Assembly: GCF_003260205.1 (NCBI RefSeq)
Contig: NZ_QERF01000001.1
Span: forward strand, 186,001-250,000
DNA length: 64,000 nucleotides
Direction of reading: 5' to 3'
DNA from: Winogradskyella tangerina
Lineage (GTDB): Bacteria; Bacteroidota; Bacteroidia; Flavobacteriales; Flavobacteriaceae
Shown here: positions 18,977 to 27,921 of the stretch, one piece after another
Numbering within the stretch: position 1 is the stretch's first letter
How the letters are laid out: each line of letters starts with the position of its first letter
Made by a program: the position numbers and the translations under genes
The notes under the pieces: generated by a model
The model's database searches: none
What the model saw: only the letters and a program-made list of their open reading frames with translations
What the model was told of the DNA's origin: nothing

Positions 18977-19747
18977 ATGGCAAAACGCCCTTTAATTTTA
19001 GTTACCAACGATGATGGAATTACAGCACCTGGAATACGCACTTTAATTAGCATAATGCACAGTATTGGTGATGTTGTGGTTGTAGCGCCAGACAGCCCAC
19101 AAAGCGGCATGGGGCATGCAATTACCGTTAATTCGACACTGTATCTCGAGAATGTTGATATTGATGGCAAACAGCCAGAGTATAGCTGCTCCGGTACACC
19201 TGCAGACTGCGTTAAACTGGCTGTACGTGAAATCCTTCATAAGAAGCCCGATATTTGTGTTTCTGGTATAAATCATGGCTCAAATTCCTCTATTAATGTG
19301 ATCTATTCTGGTACAATGAGTGCTGCTTTAGAAGCAGGTATTGAGGGCATTCCGGCTATCGGTTTTTCCTTATTAGATTACAACTGGAATGCTAATTTTG
19401 AACATTGTAAATCTTTTGTTGAAACTATTACCAGACAAGTTTTGGAGCACGGTTTACCTGACGGTGTTGTTCTGAATGTGAATTTACCCAACCTTGATAA
19501 AAAAGATATTAAGGGTATTAAGGTGTGTCGACAAGCAAGAGCTAATTGGGTTGAAGAATTTGATAAACGTACCAATCCGATGGGGCGCGAATATTATTGG
19601 TTAGCAGGAAAATTTGTAAACAATGACAATGGTGAGGATACAGATGAATGGGCATTGGCGAATGGCTATGTTTCTATAGTACCTGTTCAGTTCGATCTGA
19701 CCGCACATCATACCATTCAGCGATTAAATACCTGGAAACTCAACTAA
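18977..19747 (+). CDS. surE: 5'-nucleotidase SurE
   Basis: Metal-dependent phosphatase of about 256 residues acting on nucleoside monophosphates. The metal site TNDDGITAPG lies at the N-terminus, followed by APDSPQSGMGHAIT and SGINHGSNSSINVIYSGT, all SurE signatures. An in-frame ATG exists 45 bases earlier, but the start at 18977 (MAKRPLILVTNDDG) matches the family N-terminus and follows a purine-rich stretch. It heads a same-strand run with the small membrane protein, lpxB and the NlpC gene. Confidence 0.94.
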   Translation: MAKRPLILVTNDDGITAPGIRTLISIMHSIGDVVVVAPDSPQSGMGHAITVNSTLYLENVDIDGKQPEYSCSGTPADCVKLAVREILHKKPDICVSGINHGSNSSINVIYSGTMSAALEAGIEGIPAIGFSLLDYNWNANFEHCKSFVETITRQVLEHGLPDGVVLNVNLPNLDKKDIKGIKVCRQARANWVEEFDKRTNPMGREYYWLAGKFVNNDNGEDTDEWALANGYVSIVPVQFDLTAHHTIQRLNTWKLN

Positions 19748-19775
19748 AATTATTTCGAAATTACAGCGCATATCA

Positions 19776-20060
19776 ATGAAAAAAGAGATTTTAATTGGAT
19801 TTGTTGTCGGACTGATTGCTACGGCTTTTGGTTTAATTTTAGCCATTCAAATATTTGGAAAGTCTGATGACTGGGGACAGGTTATCAATCAGGCCATCAA
19901 TGAAGGGTTTTTAACCAAACTATTGAGCATTGGTGCACTTTTGAATCTTGGTGCCTTTTTTCTATTTCTGAAAAAAAATCAGGATGAAAGAGCCAAAGGC
20001 GTCTTGATAGCGACTTTGCTCGTTTTTATAATAACGATGATTATTAAATTCTTTAATTAA
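19776..20060 (+). CDS. Small membrane protein of unknown function
   Basis: 94 residues with three hydrophobic segments (about 5-27, 50-65, 75-91), the last two separated by a charged loop (KKNQDERAKG). I do not recognise a named family. It sits 28 bases after surE and 26 bases before lpxB on the same strand, so it is probably co-transcribed with both and may have an envelope role. Confidence 0.75.
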   Translation: MKKEILIGFVVGLIATAFGLILAIQIFGKSDDWGQVINQAINEGFLTKLLSIGALLNLGAFFLFLKKNQDERAKGVLIATLLVFIITMIIKFFN

Positions 20061-20086
20061 AGAAAGCCCAAAATGGGCAAATACAT

Positions 20087-21199
20087 ATGAAATATTACAT
20101 CATTGCTGGTGAAGCTTCAGGAGATCTACACGGTTCTAATCTCATGAAAGCCTTAAAAAAACAAGATACAGATGCCCAAATTAGATTTTGGGGTGGCGAT
20201 CTTATGCAGGCTGCTGGCGGTGAATTGGTAATGCACTACAAGGAACGCCAATTTATGGGTTTCATAGAAGTGGTTCTTAACCTCAGAAAAATCTCTGGTC
20301 ATATAAAATTCTGTAAAAAGGACATTGCCAAATTTAAGCCCGATGTCGTGATTTTTATTGACAACTCCGGATTTAATCTACGAATTGCTAAATGGGCTAA
20401 AGAGCAAAATTACAGAACGCAGTATTATATCTCACCTCAAGTTTGGGCGTCTCGTGCGGGTAGAGTTGAAAAGATAAAGCGCGATATCGATGCTATGTAT
20501 TGTATTCTCCCGTTCGAAAAAGCATTTTATCAGAAGTATAATTATGAGGTCAATTTTGTGGGTCATCCCTTAATTGATGCCATTGCCGATCGCCCTCAGA
20601 TCGATGAAAACGAATTTAGAGAAGCGCATCAACTAGGTGCCAAACCCATTATTGCTCTCCTACCCGGCAGCCGTAAGCAGGAAATCTCAAAAATGCTTGG
20701 TGTTATGCTAAGTCTGGTGGATGATTTTGAAGACTATCAGTTTGTAATCGCAGGTGCTCCTAGTCAGGATTTTGAGTTTTATCAACAGTTTATAAAGCAA
20801 GATAATGTGAGTTTTATTTCTAATAAAACCTATGATCTGCTGAGTATTTCTAACGCGGCCTTGGTAACATCTGGCACGGCGACTTTAGAGACTGCACTCT
20901 ACAAAGTTCCGCAGGTAGTGTGCTACAAAGCCAATGCCATCTCTTATCATATTGCGAAACGAATTATTACTTTAAAGTTTATTTCTTTGGTTAATTTAAT
21001 TATGGATCGTGAGGTGGTTACGGAGTTAATTCAAGGTGATCTTAATAAAAAACGACTTAAAGCCGAACTCAACGCCATTCTAGATGAGAAGAAGCGCGAA
21101 GCACTTTTCTTGGATTATTATGAGTTGGAACAAAAACTCGGTGGTAAAGGTGCTAGTGAAACTACCGCGAAATTAATTTACGAGTCATTAATAAATTAA
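20087..21199 (+). CDS. lpxB: Lipid-A-disaccharide synthase LpxB
   Basis: GT19 glycosyltransferase that joins UDP-2,3-diacylglucosamine and lipid X, a peripheral inner membrane step of lipid A synthesis. The 370-residue protein starts with the signature IIAGEASGDLHGSNLM (GEASGDLHG at 8-16), and shows YISPQVWASRAGRV, LLPGSRKQEI and TSGTATLETAL in the C-terminal half. It supports a Gram-negative organism with lipid A. The NlpC lipoprotein gene follows. Confidence 0.95.
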   Translation: MKYYIIAGEASGDLHGSNLMKALKKQDTDAQIRFWGGDLMQAAGGELVMHYKERQFMGFIEVVLNLRKISGHIKFCKKDIAKFKPDVVIFIDNSGFNLRIAKWAKEQNYRTQYYISPQVWASRAGRVEKIKRDIDAMYCILPFEKAFYQKYNYEVNFVGHPLIDAIADRPQIDENEFREAHQLGAKPIIALLPGSRKQEISKMLGVMLSLVDDFEDYQFVIAGAPSQDFEFYQQFIKQDNVSFISNKTYDLLSISNAALVTSGTATLETALYKVPQVVCYKANAISYHIAKRIITLKFISLVNLIMDREVVTELIQGDLNKKRLKAELNAILDEKKREALFLDYYELEQKLGGKGASETTAKLIYESLIN

Positions 21200-21217
21200 A
21201 TGTGCTATATTCAAGGC

Positions 21218-21727
21218 ATGAAACGCTTACTCCCCATTCTTCTTATAGTTTTACTCGTCAGTAGTTGTAAATCCAAGAAAAACTACACCTCTCAAAAAAA
21301 GCAAACGCACACCATAAAAGTTAATACGAGTACGGAGCCTTCAAAAGAGGCAGAATCTATCGTAAAAACTGCAAAAACATTTAATGGAACCCGCTACAAA
21401 TATGGTGGTACTACAAAACGCGGCATGGACTGCTCAGGATTGGTATATACCTCTTTTGGCAACCATGATATTACTGTACCAAGAACCACCAAAGACCTTT
21501 CTAGTTATGGGGATTGGGTAGATATTAAACAAGTAAATGTGGGGGATCTCGTCTTTTTCGCCACCAAAAAAAACAGCCGCAAAGTTAACCATGTTGGTAT
21601 TGTTACTAATGTACGCACCGGAAATGTAGAGTTTATTCATGCGTCTAGTAGTAAAGGTGTAATGATCTCCTCATTAGCCGAAAAGTATTGGTATTTTGCT
21701 TTTGTACAGGCAAGGAGAATATTGTAG
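21218..21727 (+). CDS. NlpC/P60 family cell wall endopeptidase, lipoprotein
   Basis: Predicted gamma-D-Glu-L/meso-DAP peptidase of 169 residues. A lipobox LLVSSC puts the lipidated Cys at residue 17. The NlpC/P60 core has the catalytic Cys72 in MDCSGL, His125 in VNHVGI and a third polar residue, His141, in FIHASSS. An earlier ATG at 21200 would add six residues (MCYIQG) and spoil the signal peptide, so the start at 21218 is chosen. It lies just after lpxB. Confidence 0.9.
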   Translation: MKRLLPILLIVLLVSSCKSKKNYTSQKKQTHTIKVNTSTEPSKEAESIVKTAKTFNGTRYKYGGTTKRGMDCSGLVYTSFGNHDITVPRTTKDLSSYGDWVDIKQVNVGDLVFFATKKNSRKVNHVGIVTNVRTGNVEFIHASSSKGVMISSLAEKYWYFAFVQARRIL

Positions 21728-21777
21728 TCTTTTTCTTACTTTTGTAAATTAATTCATATATTTAGTAACCCAAATCA

Positions 21778-23808
21778 ATGGCGTTACTAAAATTTCCAAT
21801 TATCAAGTTCACGTTGTGCCTCATTACAGGCATAATAATCGGGCATTTCTGCATAATTGATTTTTTTGCTTCAATATATACTTCACTTGGATTGATTTTA
21901 TTGACAAGCCTTTATTGGTTGATCTTGCGAGGACAATTAAATCGTTCCTTATACTTTTCTGTTTTGGTCTATTTATCCATGATCTCCCTTGGTGTTAATG
22001 CCTATAATGTTCATGATGAAAAATTACGCCCTGACCATTACCTACACTTAACCAAAGGTGATATTCCTAATAAAGTAGTCCTAAAAATAAGACAACGACT
22101 AAAACCTGATTTATTCAATCATAAGTATATCGCAACAATAATTTCTATGGACAATCATGAAGTTTCAGGTAAAGTCCTTATCAATCTGAAAAAGGATTCT
22201 ATCATTCAAACCATGCCCATAGATGCCGTTATTTATGCGTCTTCGAAATTTCAAAAAATTCCAAATCCCTTAAACCCTTATCAATTTGACTATGCAAGCT
22301 ATTTAGAGCGTAAATATGTCTATCGGCAGTTATACCTAAATTCAAATGAAATTTCAATTATTTCTACGGCGCCAAGAACTGTCTATGGATTTGCAGACCA
22401 ATTTAGAGCCACAATAAATTCAAAACTCAATGAAGCTGGTTTTTCAAAAGATGTGATGAGCATTATCAATGCTTTGCTTTTGGGACAGAAACAAAGTATT
22501 GATAAGGAAATTTATAATAATTATGTGAATTCAGGCACCATACATATTCTCGCTGTATCCGGATTACATGTTGGTATTCTTACACTTATTCTGAATTTTC
22601 TATTCAGACCATTACAATACTTAAAGTATGGTGGCCTTTTGAAACCAACCCTTATTTTAGCCCTACTTTGGCTGTTTGCTATAGTTGCTGGTCTTTCGCC
22701 GTCTGTAACTAGAGCCGTTGCTATGTTTAGTATTGTGACCATCGGTTGGCACTTAAAGCGACCAAGTAATATTTATAATTCACTGGCCATTTCAGCATTT
22801 TTTATTCTCCTTTTTAAACCCATGTTTCTCTTTGAAGTCGGATTTCAAATGAGTTACTTGGCTGTTATTGGTATTGTGAGTTTCCAACCTGTTATATATA
22901 AAATCTGGTCACCGAAATACTTAATCATCGATAAACTTTGGCAAATTTTCACTGTAACTCTAGCAGCGCAGATTGGGGTATTTCCTGTTAGTCTTTATTA
23001 CTTCCATCAATTCCCTGGACTGTTCTTTATTTCTAATCTGGTCATTATTCCATTTCTAGGACTCATCCTTGGAATTGGTGTATTAACCATTGTCTTGGCT
23101 CTAGTAAATTTGCTTCACCCTTATCTTGTTCATGTATTCAGTTTTATTATAAATTGTTTAAATGAATTCATTGCATTTATTGCTCAGTTTGAAGAGTTTC
23201 TATTCAGAGACATCCCTTTTACGCTGTCACAAACATTCAGCTTTTATATCACTATATACGCCTTATGGCATACTATCAAGACTAAAACTTTTCAGTGGTC
23301 ATTAGTTTGCGTAATTGGTATACTTCTATTTCAAAGCTCTTTTATTTACGGTAAATATTATGCCGATGAAAATGCATTCATTGTATTTAATAAAAGTCGA
23401 CATTCTATTATTGGTATTCAGAATAAAAAACATCTGACGATACATCATAACTTAGATTCTATCAAGTTAGCCTCTGATCAAATTATTAGAAATTTCAAAA
23501 TAGGCACATCCGTTAGAAGCGTTCAAAAGGACTTGTTAAAAAGTATATATCAATTTAAAAATGAAACCATCTATTTAATTGATAGCCTAGGTATTTATCA
23601 TGGTTTAAGCTTTAAGCCTGATTATATTTTACTTCGGAATTCACCAAAGATCAACCTTACACGGCTTATAGATAGTATTCATCCTAAAATGATCATTGCA
23701 GATGCCAGCAATTTCAAAACCTATGTTTCTCGTTGGAAATTGACTTGCACGCATAAAAAAATCCCTTTCCATTATACGAATGAAAAGGGAGCATTTATTT
23801 TGAAATAA
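21778..23808 (+). CDS. comEC: ComEC/Rec2-type DNA uptake channel protein
   Basis: Polytopic membrane protein of 676 residues. An N-terminal membrane pair and a DUF4131/OB-like soluble region are followed by the competence domain, with the signature SGTIHILAVSGLHVGIL and the Pro-rich GLSPSVTRA. The C-terminal tail (from about 540) is soluble but lacks the HxHxDH metal motif of the beta-lactamase domain found in longer ComEC proteins. TACTTTTG at 21737-21744 resembles a -7 element, but no TTG lies at proper spacing. Its 3' end holds a terminator for the convergent gene. Confidence 0.9.
   Translation: MALLKFPIIKFTLCLITGIIIGHFCIIDFFASIYTSLGLILLTSLYWLILRGQLNRSLYFSVLVYLSMISLGVNAYNVHDEKLRPDHYLHLTKGDIPNKVVLKIRQRLKPDLFNHKYIATIISMDNHEVSGKVLINLKKDSIIQTMPIDAVIYASSKFQKIPNPLNPYQFDYASYLERKYVYRQLYLNSNEISIISTAPRTVYGFADQFRATINSKLNEAGFSKDVMSIINALLLGQKQSIDKEIYNNYVNSGTIHILAVSGLHVGILTLILNFLFRPLQYLKYGGLLKPTLILALLWLFAIVAGLSPSVTRAVAMFSIVTIGWHLKRPSNIYNSLAISAFFILLFKPMFLFEVGFQMSYLAVIGIVSFQPVIYKIWSPKYLIIDKLWQIFTVTLAAQIGVFPVSLYYFHQFPGLFFISNLVIIPFLGLILGIGVLTIVLALVNLLHPYLVHVFSFIINCLNEFIAFIAQFEEFLFRDIPFTLSQTFSFYITIYALWHTIKTKTFQWSLVCVIGILLFQSSFIYGKYYADENAFIVFNKSRHSIIGIQNKKHLTIHHNLDSIKLASDQIIRNFKIGTSVRSVQKDLLKSIYQFKNETIYLIDSLGIYHGLSFKPDYILLRNSPKINLTRLIDSIHPKMIIADASNFKTYVSRWKLTCTHKKIPFHYTNEKGAFILK
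23755..23789 (-). terminator. Terminator of the thioredoxin gene, inside the comEC 3' coding end
   Basis: Arms CCCTTT-C-CATT (23763-23773) and AATG-A-AAAGGG (23779-23789) pair over 10 bp with one mismatch and a 5-base loop. On the minus strand the stem is followed after one base by seven T (23761-23755). It is 25 bases past the stop of the minus-strand thioredoxin gene and lies within the last codons of comEC. Confidence 0.65.
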
Positions 23809-23813
23809 TTCTT

Positions 23814-24383
23814 TTACTCTTTGAAGGTCGGTTCGAATGATTTGTAGTATTCATTGAACTTTTCCTGCGTGTCCATTTCTTTGTATTTATCGGTCTTAAA
23901 TAACTTTAAATACAATTCGATCTGACGTGGTTTTAAATAACCCGATATAGGCGTTATGTAATTGGCCTCTTCATCAAAAAACACCATAGTAGGAAACGCT
24001 CTTACCCTTAAATAACGTGCAAATTCGTGCGAACTATTGCGGCGATTAGCCTTCGCTGGATCGTAACCAGGGTTTGTAAATGTTCGTTCCTTATACGTCA
24101 CCGAAGAATTGCCTTCAGCATTAAACTTTACAGCGTAATAATGCGCATTGATATAATCGACAACATCTTCGTTGTGAAAAGTGTATTTATCGAGCATTTT
24201 GCATGGGCCACACCAATTAGTGTAGACATCCATAATGATCTTTTTAGGTTCTTCCTTCTGAAGTTCTATAGCCTCTTCAAGCGTAATCCAGTTGATTTCT
24301 TTCTCAGATTCTTCTTCTAAATTTTGAAACGAAACTAAGGTTCCGAAAGCTATAAAAGCAATAATAAATTTTAACTTCTTCAT
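23814..24383 (-). CDS. Thioredoxin-family protein, secreted
   Basis: 189 residues with an N-terminal signal peptide (about 1-18, FIIAFIAFGTLVSFQ) and a thioredoxin fold whose active site is NWCGPCK (C58, C61). It resembles the DUF255/thioredoxin_7 group of periplasmic thiol proteins; a cis-Pro is likely in RVRAFPTMVFF. It probably acts as a periplasmic disulfide reductant or isomerase, but the partner is unknown. It is monocistronic, between the convergent comEC and the terminator of the peptide operon. Confidence 0.87.
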   Translation of the reverse strand: MKKLKFIIAFIAFGTLVSFQNLEEESEKEINWITLEEAIELQKEEPKKIIMDVYTNWCGPCKMLDKYTFHNEDVVDYINAHYYAVKFNAEGNSSVTYKERTFTNPGYDPAKANRRNSSHEFARYLRVRAFPTMVFFDEEANYITPISGYLKPRQIELYLKLFKTDKYKEMDTQEKFNEYYKSFEPTFKE

Positions 24384-24414
24384 GTCTGATTTGTTGCAAA
24401 TGGTATGCCCAACT

Positions 24415-24444
24415 TACAAAAAATGCGCTTATTAAAGCGCATTT
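24415..24444 (-). terminator. Intrinsic terminator of the DPP IV-POT operon
   Basis: A perfect 10-bp stem, AAATGCGCTT / AAGCGCATTT, with an ATTA loop (24421-24444), is followed on the minus strand by a T run. It lies 23 bases after the stop of the last POT gene and before the thioredoxin gene. A T-rich stretch also follows on the plus strand. Confidence 0.75.
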
Positions 24445-24466
24445 TAGGTTTTTTTAACGGATTCTG

Positions 24467-26242
24467 TTAACGTACACCGTGCATTAAACGTTTTAATAAC
24501 GGATGAAGCGCGAAGGATAATAATCCTAGTCCAACTGGTACTATCGTAAAGATCAGAAAGAAATAAGACAGGCCGTCCTCTTTTGTGATCTTTTCAATAT
24601 CACCACCAACATAATGCGCCATTTTGTTCCCTATTGCAATTGCCAAATAATACACACCAAACATAAATGCAACCATACGTGCTGGTACTAGCTTACTCAA
24701 GTATGAAAGTCCCATAGGCGATAAGCATAATTCCCCTAAGGTGTGGAATAAATAGGCTAATACCAGCCACGCCATGCTCAATTTTGCAGATTCAGCCCCT
24801 AATGGTACATTTCTAGTTGCGAATGCCAACAGACCAAAACCAATTGCCATAACAATTAAGCCTAAACCGTACTTTACAGATGCTGGCGGATTATACTTGC
24901 TATCCCACCATTTGGTGAATAGTGGTGCAAAAATGATTATGAATAGCGAATTAAGAATGGCGAACCATGTGATTTCAACTTCCTTAGCTTCAGCACTAAA
25001 ATTGATGTATAATTTATAGATAACTAATCCCCATACTAAGACAAAACTTATTGCTAGAATTATATTTGATAATCCGATTCTGCTAAAGGTTTTTCTGAAT
25101 AAACTGATTAACACATAGGTAATAATTCCTATTGGTACAATGGTGACAATTAGGTCAATAATTTTAAAAGTTATTGCAGCATTTCCTTCAAGAACTCTGT
25201 CTGTGTAGTCTCTAGTGTAAAGTGGCAACGATCCCGCAGCCTGTTCAAAAGCAGCCCAAAAGAAAATAGTAAAAATACAGAAGATGGTAAAGGCGATCAT
25301 TCTGTCTCTAACAACGCGCTCATAACGCGGAATTCTCACAACTAAAATCAGAATGAATACTATAGCCGCAAGCAGGGCAAAAAACAGTGAATCTGTCATG
25401 CCTGCAATAGTGAAATTCAAAGTGTTGATATTACCAATTTTACTTAATGGATCATTAATTATGAATATCAATGCTGAAATTATAAAGATCCCTATGAGTA
25501 GGTAATCAACGGTCACAAAACGATTCAATTTACCGCTGATCTTTTCTTTGGTAGATTCTAGATTATCTGTCAAAGTATCAATGATCCCTTTTTCTTCATC
25601 CTTTGGTTTAGCACCAACGTCGCCAAATAAAGGTTGTGCATAGTAGAACTGCAGCATTCCTAATAACATGAATATACCTGCCAATCCAAAACCGTAGCTC
25701 CATCCAACATTTTCACCTAACCATCCACATAGCATTATTCCCAGAAATGCTCCAGCATTCACACCCATATAGAAGATATTATATGCGCCATCTTTTTTAT
25801 CATCGTGACCTTCATACATTTTTGAAATAATCGAGGTCATATTTGGCTTAAAGAATCCATTTCCAAGGATAAGTAAGGTAATCCCAATATATAGGAATGT
25901 TGGTGTTTCTATTGCCATTGAAGCATGCCCCAAGGTCATTAGTAGTGCACCGATCACAACGGCCATTCTATAACCAATCTTATTATCGGCTAGCCAACCA
26001 CCAACGATAGGTGTTAGGTAAACAAACATGGCGTAGGTTCCTAATAGCGATAATGCGGCTGGTTTATCCCAACCCCAACCTGGGTTATCACCAGTTAAGG
26101 CACCAGTAAGGAAAATCACCAGAATGGCACGCATTCCGTAATAGGAAAAACGTTCCCACATTTCTGTAAAAAAGAGCACGAACAATCCTGCCGGATGTCC
26201 CATAACTTTGGTCGCGAAAAAATTTTCGGATGATGAATTCAT
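24467..26242 (-). CDS. Proton-dependent di-/tripeptide transporter (POT/PTR2 family)
   Basis: Inner membrane MFS symporter of 591 residues with at least twelve membrane segments. POT signatures are visible: FFTEMWERFSYYGMRAI at about 24-40, GGWLADNKIGYR, FYMGVNAGAFLG and GELCLSPMGLSYLSKL. A soluble loop (about residues 215-245) separates the halves. It is the last gene of a three-gene set with a second POT transporter (72 bases upstream) and DPP IV, suggesting uptake of the dipeptides that DPP IV releases. Confidence 0.93.
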   Translation of the reverse strand: MNSSSENFFATKVMGHPAGLFVLFFTEMWERFSYYGMRAILVIFLTGALTGDNPGWGWDKPAALSLLGTYAMFVYLTPIVGGWLADNKIGYRMAVVIGALLMTLGHASMAIETPTFLYIGITLLILGNGFFKPNMTSIISKMYEGHDDKKDGAYNIFYMGVNAGAFLGIMLCGWLGENVGWSYGFGLAGIFMLLGMLQFYYAQPLFGDVGAKPKDEEKGIIDTLTDNLESTKEKISGKLNRFVTVDYLLIGIFIISALIFIINDPLSKIGNINTLNFTIAGMTDSLFFALLAAIVFILILVVRIPRYERVVRDRMIAFTIFCIFTIFFWAAFEQAAGSLPLYTRDYTDRVLEGNAAITFKIIDLIVTIVPIGIITYVLISLFRKTFSRIGLSNIILAISFVLVWGLVIYKLYINFSAEAKEVEITWFAILNSLFIIIFAPLFTKWWDSKYNPPASVKYGLGLIVMAIGFGLLAFATRNVPLGAESAKLSMAWLVLAYLFHTLGELCLSPMGLSYLSKLVPARMVAFMFGVYYLAIAIGNKMAHYVGGDIEKITKEDGLSYFFLIFTIVPVGLGLLSFALHPLLKRLMHGVR

Positions 26243-26272
26243 AAATCGTAGTCTTATTTAGTTAGTATAGAA

Positions 26273-26303
26273 AACCCTCACCAACCATAAGTCTGCGAGG
26301 GTT
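26273..26303 (-). terminator. Weak hairpin between the two POT genes
   Basis: AACCCTC (26273-26279) and GAGGGTT (26297-26303) form a 7-bp stem with a 17-base loop. On the minus strand only a short T tract follows. It could be a partial terminator or an mRNA-stabilising hairpin that sets unequal expression of the two transporter genes. Confidence 0.4.
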
Positions 26304-26314
26304 ATATATTGAAG

Positions 26315-27895
26315 TTAGTCGTTAATTTCAGGATCAGCTAATTCAAAACCTTCTGTTTCATCAGCATCTTTTCCTTCAAGATCTTCGGCACCATGGGTTA
26401 GTCGCTTTAATGGTTTCAAAATAGCGATAACTAATAATCCCATTACTGTACAGAACATAGCGATACCCGTGAAGATGGTAAACTCACCTAATTCTGTCGC
26501 CGATTCTCCTAATAATCCGGCTACCTTATTACCTAATCCCGTAGCAGCAAAATAAGCACCCATCATGAATGCCATCCAACGTTCTGGAGCTAGTTTGGTA
26601 ATAAAAGAAAGAGCTACTGGTGACGCACAAAGTTCACCTAATGTGTGGAATAAATACGCTAATACCAGCCACTGCATACCAGATTTGGCAACAACTTCGC
26701 CAGCAGCATCATAGCCTACTTCTTTACTTGCGATCGACATAAAGAAAAATCCCCATCCCATGATGATCACACCAATGGCCATTTTAAATAGTGAAGATGA
26801 TTCCTTTTTGCGGTTCTTCCACCAAACCCAGAAGCTTCCCACAATAGTGGCAAAAATCAATATGAAAATTGCGTTTACCGATTGGAACCAACTTGCCGGC
26901 ACACTGAAATCACTGGTTAAAGCTAAATTGGTTTTTTGCTTCGCATAAACATTCATTAATCCGCCGGCTTGCTCAAAGGCACCCCAGAAAATAATGATAA
27001 TTAAAAACGATAGATAGGTTACTAGAATTCGGTCTTTTTCAATTTTATTTCCGTCGTTATATACAACGATACCAACACCTACAGCAAAAGCCAAACCAAT
27101 AATCAGAAGACCATAGTCCCATGAATCATAATAGAACCAGACAAATAGGCCCAAAAGTACCATGATTACAAATCCAATGATTGAATTTGTGTGTTTGAAA
27201 ATAGAAACCAATAGGTTTCCACTTTCTTTTTTTTCATTATCAGATCTATCATCTACTACCAAATTACCAACGTGTTTAATATGCTTTTGCCCGAATGCGT
27301 AGGTCAACTGACCTATTAACATTCCTACACCTGCCATACCAAAGCCCCAATGCCATCCAATATTTTCACCAACATAACCTACTGCAAGTGCAGCGGCCGC
27401 AGCTCCTAAGTTGATTCCCATATAGAAAATATAGAAACCCATATCGCGCTTGTTCTGCTCATTCTTTGGATACAATCCACCAACCATTGTGGAGATATTC
27501 GGCTTTAACATACCTACACCCATCACGATGAGTACAAGACCTGTGTAGAACGCCCACATTTGTTCTATGGCTAAAACACTGTGCCCAGCTACTAAGAGTA
27601 AACCACCAACATATACCGATTTTCGCTGTCCGAGAATTTTATCTGCGATAATTCCGCCAGGAATTGACGCTACATAAACGAACATCGTATACCAACCGTA
27701 CAATGCGATAGCACTATCGTTAGCCCAGCCTAAACCTGGATTATCCGCTGCCGTTTCGGCAACAAGATATAATACCAATATGGCACGCATTCCGTAGTAC
27801 GAAAAACGTTCCCACATTTCTGTTAAGAACAAGATGTACAATCCTACTGGATGTCCAAATAGTTTTTTCTGATTAGCTAAAACTGAATCTGACAT
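26315..27895 (-). CDS. Proton-dependent di-/tripeptide transporter (POT/PTR2 family)
   Basis: 526-residue paralogue of the neighbouring transporter. It starts with the POT motif ILFLTEMWERFSYYGMRAI (about 21-39), then GGIIADKILGQRK, FYIFYMGINLGAAAA and GELCASPVALSFITKL. It has at least twelve membrane segments and an acidic cytoplasmic tail (EDLEGKDADETEGFELADP). The stop of DPP IV is 27 bases upstream, so the two are probably co-transcribed. Confidence 0.93.
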   Translation of the reverse strand: MSDSVLANQKKLFGHPVGLYILFLTEMWERFSYYGMRAILVLYLVAETAADNPGLGWANDSAIALYGWYTMFVYVASIPGGIIADKILGQRKSVYVGGLLLVAGHSVLAIEQMWAFYTGLVLIVMGVGMLKPNISTMVGGLYPKNEQNKRDMGFYIFYMGINLGAAAAALAVGYVGENIGWHWGFGMAGVGMLIGQLTYAFGQKHIKHVGNLVVDDRSDNEKKESGNLLVSIFKHTNSIIGFVIMVLLGLFVWFYYDSWDYGLLIIGLAFAVGVGIVVYNDGNKIEKDRILVTYLSFLIIIIFWGAFEQAGGLMNVYAKQKTNLALTSDFSVPASWFQSVNAIFILIFATIVGSFWVWWKNRKKESSSLFKMAIGVIIMGWGFFFMSIASKEVGYDAAGEVVAKSGMQWLVLAYLFHTLGELCASPVALSFITKLAPERWMAFMMGAYFAATGLGNKVAGLLGESATELGEFTIFTGIAMFCTVMGLLVIAILKPLKRLTHGAEDLEGKDADETEGFELADPEIND

Positions 27896-27921
27896 ATAAT
27901 TTAATTTAGTTAGTTATTTTG

